From: Chloroflexota bacterium
Lineage (GTDB): Bacteria; Chloroflexota; Dehalococcoidia; SM23-28-2; HRBIN24
DNA length: 8,987 nt
Reading direction: 5' to 3'
Assembly: GCA_030550295.1 (NCBI GenBank)
Contig: JAUQPQ010000070.1
Location: 1 to 8,987 of the forward strand
Part shown: in pieces, positions 1 to 7,535 of the stretch
Numbering within the stretch: position 1 is the stretch's first letter
Layout of the letters: the number at the start of each line of letters is the position of its first letter
Position numbers and translations under genes: made by a program
The notes under the pieces: generated by a model
What the model was told of the DNA's origin: nothing
The model's input: the letters and a program-made list of their open reading frames with translations, nothing else
Databases searched by the model: none

Positions 1-782
1 AAGAGACGCAGGGCCACAGCAAACCCTCCAGCCTTGGAGGCCACCGATAGATAGGCGGTCACCGGTGTGGGTGCCCCCTGGTACACGTCTGGCACCCACA
101 TCTGGAAGGGGACCACGGCCATCTTAAAGCCCAGCCCTGCCCCTAACAGGACAGCCGCCATAACCACCATGGGCCGTAGCCGCTCTAGTGCCCCGGGCAG
201 GGCCTCCCTTATGCCCGCCAAAGATGTGGTACCGGTAGCCCCAAAAAGGAGGGCCATCCCATAAAGCACTACAGCAGCACTTATGGCCCCGATAACCACG
301 TATTTAATGCCGGCCTCCGTCCCCCTCTCGTCCTTCAGGAAGGCCACTAGAACGAACTGGGAAAGGCTCGTAAGCTCCAGGGCCACAAGCAGAGCTATTA
401 GGTCCTGCCCTCCTGCCAACACCGTTAGCCCTGCCCCTGAGGCAAGCAATAGGGCGTAGTACTCAGCCTGCCGCCTATGCCCAGCCAAGGCCTCAGCCGA
501 GGCCAAGATCACCCCTCCCACAGCTGCCGCTATCAGGAGGGCGAAAAAGATGGCCAATTCGTCCAGTACAAAGGATCCGGCAAAGGCCTCGCCGTGGGTA
601 CCTGCAAGGGCATGGGCAGTAGTCCACGATGTAGCCCCTACTGGGCCAAGAAGGGCCAACAGCGCTGGCCACCTCCTCTGCCACCCGTCTAGCCACCGCC
701 GCCCAAAGGCATCGGCCACTAAAAGGATGCCCCCCACCGCCAGCATCACTAGCATCGGCCCTATCAGGTTTACGCTTTCCAC
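1..782 (-). CDS. nuoN: NADH-quinone oxidoreductase subunit N (antiporter-like), partial
   Basis: This is the N-terminal 260 residues of NuoN, one of three antiporter-like proton-pumping subunits in the membrane arm of complex I; the 3' part lies beyond the left edge (the family is usually about 450-500 residues). The frame was read by hand. The hallmark segment FKMAVVPFQMWVPD (about residues 219-232) is followed by a YQGAPTPV stretch. Residues expected for the proton path are present: Glu136 in the LELTSLSQF helix, Lys160, Lys220 and Lys250. Several hydrophobic helices run through the fragment. The start is GTG at 782, two bases past the nuoM stop, with GAGAGG about 11 bases upstream; an in-frame TGA at 800-798 blocks any longer start. 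An internal ATG at 755-753 (codon 10) is a less likely alternative. It is the last recognisable gene of the operon in this window; whether more genes follow cannot be seen. Confidence 0.96.
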   Translation of the reverse strand, partial: MESVNLIGPMLVMLAVGGILLVADAFGRRWLDGWQRRWPALLALLGPVGATSWTTAHALAGTHGEAFAGSFVLDELAIFFALLIAAAVGGVILASAEALAGHRRQAEYYALLLASGAGLTVLAGGQDLIALLVALELTSLSQFVLVAFLKDERGTEAGIKYVVIGAISAAVVLYGMALLFGATGTTSLAGIREALPGALERLRPMVVMAAVLLGAGLGFKMAVVPFQMWVPDVYQGAPTPVTAYLSVASKAGGFAVALRL

Positions 783-784
783 GG

Positions 785-2251
785 CTACGTCAACCTCTCA
801 ACTATCGGTATGATCCCCCCCTCGAACAGATCCATAAGGGGAGATGGATAGACCCCCACCAGCAATATGACGGTCATCAAGGCCAAGGTAGGTACCCTCT
901 CCCACCAGGCCACTTTCTCTTGTAGGCTCTGCCACCTGGGGGCCGCCTCACCCCAAAAGACGCGCTGAACCATCCAAAGGATATAGGCGGCGGCAAGTAG
1001 CACCCCCAGCACCCCCATCACGGCCAAGGCCTGATGTCGCGGAAATGTGCCCAGGAAGACCGTCGCCTCCGACACGAACCCCGCTAAAGAGGGAAGGCCC
1101 AGGGAGGCGAGGCCCGCAAAGACCATCACCACCGTGAGATAGGGCAGGCGGGCAGCTAGGCCCCCTAACTCCCCGATATCCCGCGTGTGGGTCCTCTCAT
1201 AGACTAGCCCTACCATGACGAAGAGAAGCCCTGTGATAAGACCATGGGTGAACATCTGCATGGACGCCCCTACCAGGCCTACTGTCCCCAGGGCCGAGGC
1301 CCCCAACAGGACGTAGCCCATATGACTTACGCTGGAGTAGGCGATGAGGCGCTTAAGATCCCTCTGCATAAGCGTTGCTAAGGCCCCATAGAGGATGGTG
1401 GCACCAGCAAAGGCCCCCAGCCAAAGGGAAGCATCCCTGGCCACCTCTGGCAAAAGGGAGATGCACAAGCGCAAGATACCGTACCCCCCCATCTTCAGCA
1501 GGACCCCAGCCAACATCACGCTCACCGCCGTAGGGGCATCGGTATGGGCATCGGGAAGCCAGGTGTGAAGGGGGACCACTGGCAGCTTAATGCCGAAGCC
1601 TATTATGAGAAAGGCGAAGATCGCAGGGGCCGGCAGGACGGCCTGACGTATCGGCCCCATCTCTTGGAGGGCCCTAATATCAAAGGTGCCGGCCTCCAGG
1701 CCCAAGGCCAAGATCCCCACCAGCATAAAGGCCGAGCCGAAGAAGGTGAAGAAAACGTATTTCCAGGCCGAATATATGCGCCTACCCGTCCCCCAAATGG
1801 AGATGAGAAAGTACATGGGCAGAAGCTCCAGCTCAAAGAAGAGGAAAAAGAGCACCAAGTCCAGGGAGCTGAACACCCCCAAAAGGCTACTCTCTAACAC
1901 TAGAAGCCAAGCGAAGTACTCCTTAGGCCTAGGCCCTATCTCCCAAGATATAAGGACCGCTACCACCGTCAGGAAGGCGGTGAGCACTAGGAGGGGCAGG
2001 CTGAGCCCATCGACTCCTAAGGCGTATTGGACGGAGAAGGGAGCCACATCGGAGCTGAGCCACACATGCCTGTCCACGAACTGGAACTGGGGGCCGCCAC
2101 GGTCGTAGGCAGCAAAAAGGGCAAGGGCAATCCCTAAGCACCCGAGAGAGGCCCCTAGGGCGATCCAGCGCGCTCGCCCCTCCCATCTCCTGGGCAAGAC
2201 GGCTACCAGAGCAGTCCCTGCCAAGGGCAAGAACACCAGGAGAGAAAGCAC
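785..2251 (-). CDS. nuoM: NADH-quinone oxidoreductase subunit M (antiporter-like)
   Basis: NuoM is a proton-translocating, antiporter-like inner-membrane subunit of complex I. The 488-residue length is normal. About 14 hydrophobic helices can be traced. Visible signatures are GVDGLSLPLLVL (79-90), the FFELELLPMYFLI helix with Glu140 (counterpart of E. coli Glu144), and IKLPVVPLHTWLPDAHTDAP (221-240) with Lys222. LLKMGGYG follows with Lys253, and SEATVF carries Glu395, the acidic residue of the distal half-channel. All expected pump residues are therefore present. The start is GTG at 2251, with AGGAGGG 7 bases upstream; that site overlaps the nuoL TGA, so translation is probably coupled to nuoL. 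It is followed after 2 bases by nuoN. No disruption is visible. Confidence 0.98.
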   Translation of the reverse strand: MLSLLVFLPLAGTALVAVLPRRWEGRARWIALGASLGCLGIALALFAAYDRGGPQFQFVDRHVWLSSDVAPFSVQYALGVDGLSLPLLVLTAFLTVVAVLISWEIGPRPKEYFAWLLVLESSLLGVFSSLDLVLFFLFFELELLPMYFLISIWGTGRRIYSAWKYVFFTFFGSAFMLVGILALGLEAGTFDIRALQEMGPIRQAVLPAPAIFAFLIIGFGIKLPVVPLHTWLPDAHTDAPTAVSVMLAGVLLKMGGYGILRLCISLLPEVARDASLWLGAFAGATILYGALATLMQRDLKRLIAYSSVSHMGYVLLGASALGTVGLVGASMQMFTHGLITGLLFVMVGLVYERTHTRDIGELGGLAARLPYLTVVMVFAGLASLGLPSLAGFVSEATVFLGTFPRHQALAVMGVLGVLLAAAYILWMVQRVFWGEAAPRWQSLQEKVAWWERVPTLALMTVILLVGVYPSPLMDLFEGGIIPIVERLT

Positions 2252-2264
2252 CTCTAGGCCCTCC

Positions 2265-4181
2265 TCATGGGTTCACCAAGAGAATCACCACTGTGCTCAC
2301 CACCACTCCTAGAGCAATAGCAGCCCCATAAACCTGAACCTGGCCAGCCTGCACCATACGCACCCTTTGGGCGATAACCCTTACAGCCTGCCCTATCCCG
2401 TTCACCAGGCCATCGACGCCCTTCTCATCGCCCTGCTGCAGGGCCCACGCTACCCCCCTCAGCACCAATCCACGGGCGATGACGCCCTCATACAGGTCGT
2501 CCATGAAGAACTTCCTTTCCAACACGGCGGCCAAGGGCCAGAAGACGCTACGTATCACCTCCGCCCTGACCACCTTGAGGCCGTATACTAGCCACGCCAC
2601 CCCCACACCCAAGACACCCACCCCCACCGAGCTAGCAGCCATCTCCCACCTGAAGTGGGGCTCCACTGCCAGGCCCTCCTCGGGCAGAGAGCCCACCAAC
2701 AGGTGCTCCATCCCCTTCCCCAAGTTCACCAGCCCCACCCCCACCGACAAAGCAGCCAATGCCGCCATGGGCACCAACATCACCAGGGGCGACTCATGAG
2801 GATGGCCATGGCCCTCCCCTCCCCCACCGCGATAGGTGCCAGCAAAGGTGAGGAAGAGAAGGCGCCCCATATACAGGGCAGTGAGGAACACACCAGCCAA
2901 AAGGGCCCAGAACACCCACCGCCTCTCGTCCCAGGCTATGGCCAGAAGCTCGTCCTTGCTCCAGAAGCCTGCCAGGGGGAAGATACCCACCAGCGCCAGG
3001 GCTGCTACCACCGTGAACAGGAAGGTGAAGGGCATATATCTGGCTAGCCCACCCATCTGGCGCATATCGAAGGTGCCAGTGGCATGGTTCACTGAACCAG
3101 CGCCCAAGAAGAGGAGGGCCTTAAAAAAGGCATGAGTGAAGAGATGGAAAATGGCCGGTGCCAGCCCCAACGATCCCAGGCCAGCCATCATGTACCCCAG
3201 TTGGCTGATGGTAGAATAGGCCAGCACCCTCTTGATATCGGTCATCACCAGGCCCAAAAGCCCTGCCATCACCGCCGTCACCGAGCCGATTACCGCCACG
3301 GTGGTGAGGGCCTCCTCACTTAGGGCATAAAGGGGGAAGAGCCGGGCCACCAGGTAGACACCCGCCGCTACCATGGTGGCAGCATGGATAAGGGCCGATA
3401 CCGGTGTAGGCCCCTCCATAGCATCGGGGAGCCAGACGTGCAGGGGAAACTGGGCCGATTTGCCTGCCGCCCCTGCAAATACTCCCCCGGCAAAGAAGGC
3501 TAGCACCCCACTGCCTATCGCTCCCGTTAGGGCCGCCTCCTGGATCGCCCCTATATCCAGCTCCCCTGTCTCCCGCCAGATAAGGAGCAAGGCAGAAAGA
3601 AGGCCTAAGTCACCCAGCCTCGTCACAAGAAAGGCCTTAGTGGCCGCCCTACGCGCTGCATCCCGCTGGAACCAGAAGCCGATGAGAAGGTACGAGCACA
3701 GCCCTACCAGCTCCCAAAAGACGAACAATTGCAACAGGTTAGAGGCCGCCACCAGCCCCAGCATCGCCCCAGTGAAGAGGCTCATGAAGGCGAAATAACG
3801 GCTGTAGCCAGGATCGTGGGCCATGTACCCCTGCGAATACACTTGCACGCTCAGAGAAACTCCTGCCACTACCGCCAGCATGATGGCGCTCAGGCCATCA
3901 AGCCGGAACCCGATGCTTACCTCCAAGGGGGCGATGGAGACCCAACGATGCGGCTCAAAGCTCACCGCGTGGCCATCGGCCTGCACCACCGAGTCCAAGG
4001 CCCATAGCGATAGGACTAGCGATGCGGTGATGGCGCCAATAGTGAGCCAAGCGCTGTGTGGAGGCCGCGACCGCCCAAGGCCTAAAGACCGCGCCAGGGA
4101 CGCCAAGGAGATGATGGCAAAGGAGCCTAAGGGGGCAAGCACTATCGCCCAAGCAGCCGCCTCGGGGATCTCCCTGAACAT
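2265..4181 (-). CDS. nuoL: NADH-quinone oxidoreductase subunit L (antiporter-like, with lateral helix)
   Basis: NuoL is the distal proton-pumping subunit of the complex I membrane arm. It carries the long lateral helix that runs along NuoM and NuoN. From the chosen start it has 638 residues, typical for the family. Key segments are FRLDGLSAIM (92-101), FWELVGLCSYL with Glu157, GKSAQFPLHVWLPDAMEG with Lys241 and His248, HAFFKALLFL with Lys354, and FWSKDELL with Lys409. A short His-rich loop, GHGHPHESP, lies near 457-465. The C-terminal region has RKFFMDDLYEG and a final anchoring helix. I chose ATG at 4181 rather than the in-frame TTG at 4226, because ATG overlaps the preceding gene's stop as TGATG and has GAGGAAGG 4 bases upstream. 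The longer version would add 15 charged residues inside the preceding gene. Confidence 0.98.
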   Translation of the reverse strand: MFREIPEAAAWAIVLAPLGSFAIISLASLARSLGLGRSRPPHSAWLTIGAITASLVLSLWALDSVVQADGHAVSFEPHRWVSIAPLEVSIGFRLDGLSAIMLAVVAGVSLSVQVYSQGYMAHDPGYSRYFAFMSLFTGAMLGLVAASNLLQLFVFWELVGLCSYLLIGFWFQRDAARRAATKAFLVTRLGDLGLLSALLLIWRETGELDIGAIQEAALTGAIGSGVLAFFAGGVFAGAAGKSAQFPLHVWLPDAMEGPTPVSALIHAATMVAAGVYLVARLFPLYALSEEALTTVAVIGSVTAVMAGLLGLVMTDIKRVLAYSTISQLGYMMAGLGSLGLAPAIFHLFTHAFFKALLFLGAGSVNHATGTFDMRQMGGLARYMPFTFLFTVVAALALVGIFPLAGFWSKDELLAIAWDERRWVFWALLAGVFLTALYMGRLLFLTFAGTYRGGGGEGHGHPHESPLVMLVPMAALAALSVGVGLVNLGKGMEHLLVGSLPEEGLAVEPHFRWEMAASSVGVGVLGVGVAWLVYGLKVVRAEVIRSVFWPLAAVLERKFFMDDLYEGVIARGLVLRGVAWALQQGDEKGVDGLVNGIGQAVRVIAQRVRMVQAGQVQVYGAAIALGVVVSTVVILLVNP

Positions 4182-4375
4182 CACACCTTCCTCATGATCT
4201 CCCTGGCCACGTGGAGCTTCCCCCAAGGAACATATATGGTGTGGGGCTCTAGCTCCGCCGCCTTCTCCCAGCCCGAAGCAGGCACCACCAGCACTGCTAG
4301 GGCCTCAGCGTGGAAAAGCTCCTTCCACATTTCGGCTACGTAGGCGTTCTCCACTTCCATTAGCTTGGCCCACAT
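4181..4375 (-). CDS. Small unknown protein between nuoK and nuoL, DUF2007-like
   Basis: This 64-residue soluble protein is not a standard complex I subunit. It has no membrane helix, signal peptide or cysteine. The layout is an N-terminal alpha segment (VENAYVAEMWKELFHAE, 8-24), a short beta-like stretch (ALAVLVV, 25-31), a loop, then IYVPWGKLHVAREIMRKV (47-64). This pattern (an 'AEMWKELFHAEALAVLV' half followed by a 'VP...AREI' half) resembles the small DUF2007 putative signal-transducing family, which has a PII/ferredoxin-like fold. That assignment is by eye only. Evidence that the gene is real: ATG at 4375 lies 3 bases after the nuoK stop with GAGGGGG just upstream, and its TGA overlaps the nuoL ATG as TGATG. 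It is thus co-translated with the pump genes. It might be an assembly or regulatory factor, or merely a passenger; no function can be assigned. Confidence 0.85.
   Translation of the reverse strand: MWAKLMEVENAYVAEMWKELFHAEALAVLVVPASGWEKAAELEPHTIYVPWGKLHVAREIMRKV
4186..4193 (-). promoter_or_regulatory. Ribosome binding site deciding the nuoL start
   Basis: GAGGAAGG on the minus strand lies 4 bases before ATG at 4181, inside the last codons of the small unknown gene. It favours the 638-residue form of NuoL over a 653-residue form from TTG at 4226. Confidence 0.8.
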
Positions 4376-4378
4376 GGC

Positions 4379-4693
4379 CTACCCCCTCAAAATATCGGCC
4401 CGGTCTACGTCCACCGTCTGACGCCGCCGGTATAAGGCCATAGCTATGGCTAAAGCCACCGCCGCCTCAGCAGCCGCGATGGTGATGGCGAACACCACCA
4501 ACACCTGTCCTGCCAAGGCCTCCGCCCCCTCCAGGAAGCGGGCGAAGGCTACCAGGGTGACGTTCGCCCCATTGAACATGAGCTCTATCCCCATCAGGAC
4601 ACCGATGAGGTTGCGCTTGGACAAGCTTAGAAGGAGACCGATGCCGAAGAGGAGGGCCCCTATAACCAGGAAATGTTCAAGGCCCACTTCCAT
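4379..4693 (-). CDS. nuoK: NADH-quinone oxidoreductase subunit K
   Basis: NuoK is a small three-helix membrane subunit (104 residues, normal size) with part of the fourth proton channel, between NuoH/J and the antiporter-like subunits. The two buried glutamates essential in E. coli (Glu36, Glu72) have counterparts at Glu37 in LMGIELMFNGANV and Glu76 in TIAAAEAAVALA. The C-terminus, YRRRQTVDVDRADILRG, is close to the family pattern RRRQ...ID....MRG. The ATG at 4693 is preceded by GGGAGGA, which lies over the end of nuoJ; the nuoJ stop is 3 bases upstream. Its own stop is 3 bases before the small unknown gene. Nothing unusual is seen in it. Confidence 0.98.
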   Translation of the reverse strand: MEVGLEHFLVIGALLFGIGLLLSLSKRNLIGVLMGIELMFNGANVTLVAFARFLEGAEALAGQVLVVFAITIAAAEAAVALAIAMALYRRRQTVDVDRADILRG

Positions 4694-4696
4694 CTC

Positions 4697-5188
4697 TCAG
4701 TCCTCCCTCACCATTACTACAGCCCCCAACATGGCCGCCAAAAGAAGCACCGATGCTACTTCAAAGGGGAGGACGTAACGGTTGAGCAGGGCCTCCCCAA
4801 TGGCCGAGGCCGTCTCTTGGAAGCCCTCTTTGGCCTGAGGCCCCCACTCGGTTACTGTAGCCACTGCTATCAAAAGGCCTACCATTGCCAGGGCTAAGGC
4901 TAGGGCCAGCCACCGCATGGCCGTCTCGGCGTTGTCCCGCGCCGACCTGGGGGTGAGGGCAATGGCAAAGACCATGAGTATGGAGATAGCCCCGGCATAT
5001 ATGAGCACCTGCACTACGGCCAGGAATTCGGCTGAAAGAAGGATGAAGAGGCCCGCCACTCCTAAAAAGCTTCCCACTAAGGCCACTACCGCCCGTACCA
5101 GGTCCCTTACCAAGGCCACCACCACGGCCGACCCCACCGTGATGGTGGCCAGAATCCAAAAGGCCGCTACCTCGCCTACCCCTGTCAA
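4697..5188 (-). CDS. nuoJ: NADH-quinone oxidoreductase subunit J
   Basis: NuoJ (ND6-like) is a five-helix membrane subunit that, with NuoK and NuoH, links the quinone site to the pumps. It has 163 residues, within the family range. The conserved third helix is visible as AEFLAVVQVLIYAGAISILMV (53-73), including Glu54 and Tyr64. The C-terminal helix LPFEVASVLLLAAMLGAVVM (140-159) is also characteristic. The start is TTG at 5188, directly after the nuoH TAG, with GGAGGAGGT at 5201-5193 written into the last codons of nuoH. No better in-frame start exists near the N-terminus. In canonical operons nuoI would stand between nuoH and nuoJ; here there is no space for it. Confidence 0.97.
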   Translation of the reverse strand: MTGVGEVAAFWILATITVGSAVVVALVRDLVRAVVALVGSFLGVAGLFILLSAEFLAVVQVLIYAGAISILMVFAIALTPRSARDNAETAMRWLALALALAMVGLLIAVATVTEWGPQAKEGFQETASAIGEALLNRYVLPFEVASVLLLAAMLGAVVMVRED

Positions 5189-6439
5189 CTACACCTCCTC
5201 CAGAGGGCGGTAGTATATCTGGCCTACTTCTCGCACCAAGAGGGAGCGGGCAGGCCTGTTCCGGGGCCTCAGGTGTCCCATGAGGAGGGCCCATCCCACC
5301 ACCAACCCCACCCCAATGGCTATGTTGCCCACGGCCCAAATGGGCAGCACTACCTCTGCCGGCGCCTCCGTCTCCTTCCACACCACCATCTCCAGGCCGG
5401 CCAAAAGGACGTTCAGCAGCATAAGGGGCAGAAGGAACTTCCAGGCAAAGCCCATGAGCTGATCAATGCGGAGGCGGGGCAAGGTGCCCCGCAACCATAT
5501 GAAGAGGAAAAAGACGCCATAAAGCTTGATCAGAAAGATGAGCCACCCCGGTACCCACTCCTCCAGGCCCCAAAGGGTCCAGCCCCCAAGCCAAAGGACG
5601 GCCACGGTGGCCGCTACCACAAACCCGGCTATGTATTCGGCCATCTGGAACATCCCCCATCGGATTCCCCCGTACTCGGTGTGGTAGCCAGCCACGATCT
5701 CCGACTCCGCCTCAGCGATGTCGCTGGGGGTGCGGTTCACCTCCACCGAACTGGCTATAAGGAACCCCAGGAGGCCCAAAGGCTGCAAAAATATAAGCCA
5801 CGTATTATAGCGCCCCTGCCAGGAGACTATATCGCCCAGACGTATTGACCCCACAAATACAGCGACTGCTAGGAGGGCCAGCACTTGGACCACCTCATAG
5901 GAGATGAGCATGGCCACGCTGCGCATGGCCCCCAGCAAGGAATACTTGTTGGCCGATCCCCATCCAGCCAGAAACACGAACAACGTGGCAGTAGAGCTTA
6001 CCGCCACTATGAACAGTAGCCCCACGTTCAGGTCGGCCAGGACCATACGCTGGCCGAAGGGGATGACGCCCAAGGCCACAATCGCCGGCACTACTACCCC
6101 TATAGGAGCCAGCCAAAAGAGGACCTTATCGGCCCCTCTGGGCGTGATCATCTCCTTGGAAAGGACCTTGAGGGCATCGGCCACCGGCTGCAAGAGGCCG
6201 AAGGGCCCCGCCCGGTTAGGCCCCAGGCGAACCTGAATACGGGCCAGAAGCCGCCTCTCGGCCCAAATGAAGAAGAGTTGGCTAAGAAGGGCCCACAATA
6301 GGAGGGCCATAAGGCCAACAAGGGTAGAGACAAGATATGGAAGCCACGATGGGACTCCTCGGTCCCCGAGCCACTCCAGGAAGGCAGCCACGGCATGGCC
6401 CAGGTCCCGCAGGTCCCACCAAGAGTCGAGAAGGGTCAC
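5189..6439 (-). CDS. nuoH: NADH-quinone oxidoreductase subunit H, with C-terminal extension
   Basis: NuoH (ND1-like) anchors the peripheral arm to the membrane and forms much of the quinone tunnel. Signatures are ERRLLARIQVRLGPNRAGP (61-79), LLQPVADALKVLSKE (82-96), the acidic loop from EVNRTPSDIAEAESEIVAGY (233-252) to TEYGGIRWGMFQMAEY (254-269), and RGTLPRLRIDQLMGFAWK (317-334). At 416 residues it is about 90 longer than the E. coli protein. Some of the extra length is an N-terminal stretch before the first helix. Most lies after residue 350, where an extra hydrophobic helix (about 363-388) and a charged tail ending YYRPLEEV follow. The GTG start at 6439 overlaps the nuoD TGA as GTGA, with GGGGGAGGT just upstream. 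nuoJ follows with no gap. The family call is secure; the role of the extension is unknown. Confidence 0.98.
   Translation of the reverse strand: MTLLDSWWDLRDLGHAVAAFLEWLGDRGVPSWLPYLVSTLVGLMALLLWALLSQLFFIWAERRLLARIQVRLGPNRAGPFGLLQPVADALKVLSKEMITPRGADKVLFWLAPIGVVVPAIVALGVIPFGQRMVLADLNVGLLFIVAVSSTATLFVFLAGWGSANKYSLLGAMRSVAMLISYEVVQVLALLAVAVFVGSIRLGDIVSWQGRYNTWLIFLQPLGLLGFLIASSVEVNRTPSDIAEAESEIVAGYHTEYGGIRWGMFQMAEYIAGFVVAATVAVLWLGGWTLWGLEEWVPGWLIFLIKLYGVFFLFIWLRGTLPRLRIDQLMGFAWKFLLPLMLLNVLLAGLEMVVWKETEAPAEVVLPIWAVGNIAIGVGLVVGWALLMGHLRPRNRPARSLLVREVGQIYYRPLEEV
5193..5201 (-). promoter_or_regulatory. Ribosome binding site for nuoJ inside the end of nuoH
   Basis: GGAGGAGGT on the minus strand is formed by the last codons of nuoH (the Leu-Glu-Glu-Val end). 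Its GGAGG core stands 8 bases before the TTG at 5188. It justifies the TTG start of nuoJ and implies coupling of nuoJ translation to nuoH. Confidence 0.8.
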
Positions 6440-7533
6440 CTGTCTACCTCCCCCACCACAATGTCTATGCTCCCCAAGGTAATGATGGCGTCAGGCACTG
6501 TGAGGCCCCTCACCATCTCCGGGAGAGGGGTAAGGTTAATGAGGGAAGGGGAGCGGATGTGGAATCGGAAGGGAGAGGGGCCACCATCGCTCACCACATA
6601 GAAGCCCAACTCCCCCCGAGGAGACTCGATGCGCCCATACGCCTCCCCAGGAGGAGGTCGCAGGGCCAAAGGTACCGGCGTCTGTACTGGGCCCGAGGGG
6701 ATCATATCTAGGGCCTGCTCCAAAATGCGTACCGACTGCCGCATCTCCGCCAAGCGCACCAGGAAGCGGTCGTAGCAGTCGCCATGGACGCCTACAGGTA
6801 TATCGAACTCCACCTGCTCGTAGGCGGCATAAGGGTTGGCCTTGCGCAGGTCCCAGGCCACTCCCGAACCCCGCAGCATGGGCCCGGAGACGGAGTAGGC
6901 GATAGCCTGCTCAGCGCTCAACACCCCTATGCCCCTGGCCCTGGCCACGATGATCTCGTTCTCAACCAGCAGCTCCTCGTACTCGGCGATGCGCTGGGGA
7001 AGCTCCTTCACCAGCTCTCGCAGCCGGGGCAAGAACTCGGGGGGTAGGTCTCTGGCCACGCCGCCAATGCGCATATAGTTGGTGGTGAGCCTGGCTCCGC
7101 ACGCCAACTCGAACAGGTCTAATACCTTCTCCCGCTCCCGCATCATGTAGAGCAGGGGGGTGTGCCAGGCGCCACAGTCGTTGACGAAGGTGCCGATGGC
7201 CATGCAGTGGGAGGCGAAACGTTGCAACTCGGCCATGATGGTTCGGATCCAATGGGCCCTAGGGGGCACAGGGATCCCGGCTAGCTTCTCCACCGCCAGG
7301 CAATAGGCCAGGTTCCCCGTCATGGCCGACAAATAATCGGTGCGATCGGTGAAGGGTATGTTCTGGGTCCAAGTCCTTTCCTCGGCCAGCTTCTCCATGC
7401 TGCGGTGGAGGTAGCCCATGACCATCTCGCAGTCCAAGATCCTCTCCCCATCAAGGGTGAGCTTCAGGCGGAACACGCCATGGGTGCTTGGGTGCTGGGG
7501 CCCAACGTTAATTACTAGCGGCTCTCCTACCAT
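6436..7533 (-). CDS. nuoD: NADH-quinone oxidoreductase subunit D (quinone-site 49-kDa subunit)
   Basis: NuoD is the peripheral-arm subunit that, with NuoB and NuoH, forms the quinone-reduction site. The 365 residues cover the full family domain. The N-terminal loop NVGPQHPSTHG contains His14 and His18. Tyr67 lies in FTDRTDYLSAM. The His18-Tyr67 spacing of 49 matches the quinone-binding His38/Tyr87 pair known from Thermus Nqo4. The protein ends in the typical GSIDIVVGEVDR. The CxxC nickel-ligand motifs of related [NiFe] hydrogenase large subunits are absent, so this is a complex I subunit and not a group 4 hydrogenase. ATG at 7533 lies 2 bases after nuoC with GGAGGGGG upstream. It is a separate gene, not fused to nuoC as in E. 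coli. The next gene is nuoH (4-base overlap), so nuoE/F/G are not in their common place. Confidence 0.98.
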   Translation of the reverse strand: MVGEPLVINVGPQHPSTHGVFRLKLTLDGERILDCEMVMGYLHRSMEKLAEERTWTQNIPFTDRTDYLSAMTGNLAYCLAVEKLAGIPVPPRAHWIRTIMAELQRFASHCMAIGTFVNDCGAWHTPLLYMMREREKVLDLFELACGARLTTNYMRIGGVARDLPPEFLPRLRELVKELPQRIAEYEELLVENEIIVARARGIGVLSAEQAIAYSVSGPMLRGSGVAWDLRKANPYAAYEQVEFDIPVGVHGDCYDRFLVRLAEMRQSVRILEQALDMIPSGPVQTPVPLALRPPPGEAYGRIESPRGELGFYVVSDGGPSPFRFHIRSPSLINLTPLPEMVRGLTVPDAIITLGSIDIVVGEVDR

Positions 7534-7535
7534 CT

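Noticed and set aside
1544..2108. Long plus-strand open frames opposite nuoM (two frames of 117 and 140 codons)
   Set aside because: They mirror a well-conserved gene on the other strand; the translations are low-complexity, rich in Lys, Arg, Pro and Ser, and match nothing recognisable.
2367..4197. Several plus-strand open frames opposite nuoL
   Set aside because: All are shadows of nuoL with biased composition, no ribosome sites of note and no family features.
4182..4226. Longer NuoL starting at TTG 4226
   Set aside because: The added 15 residues are charged, lie inside the preceding gene, and the ATG at 4181 has a better ribosome site and the typical TGATG junction.
5273..5848. 191-codon plus-strand open frame opposite nuoH
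   Set aside because: The protein is His/Pro/Gln-rich without domain character, and nuoH in the opposite strand is unambiguous; long antisense frames are expected at this GC content.
6436..7533. Membrane [NiFe] hydrogenase or Mrp-type antiporter cluster instead of complex I
   Set aside because: NuoD lacks the CxxC nickel-ligand motifs, keeps the quinone-site His and Tyr, and NuoA and NuoK-type subunits specific to complex I are present.
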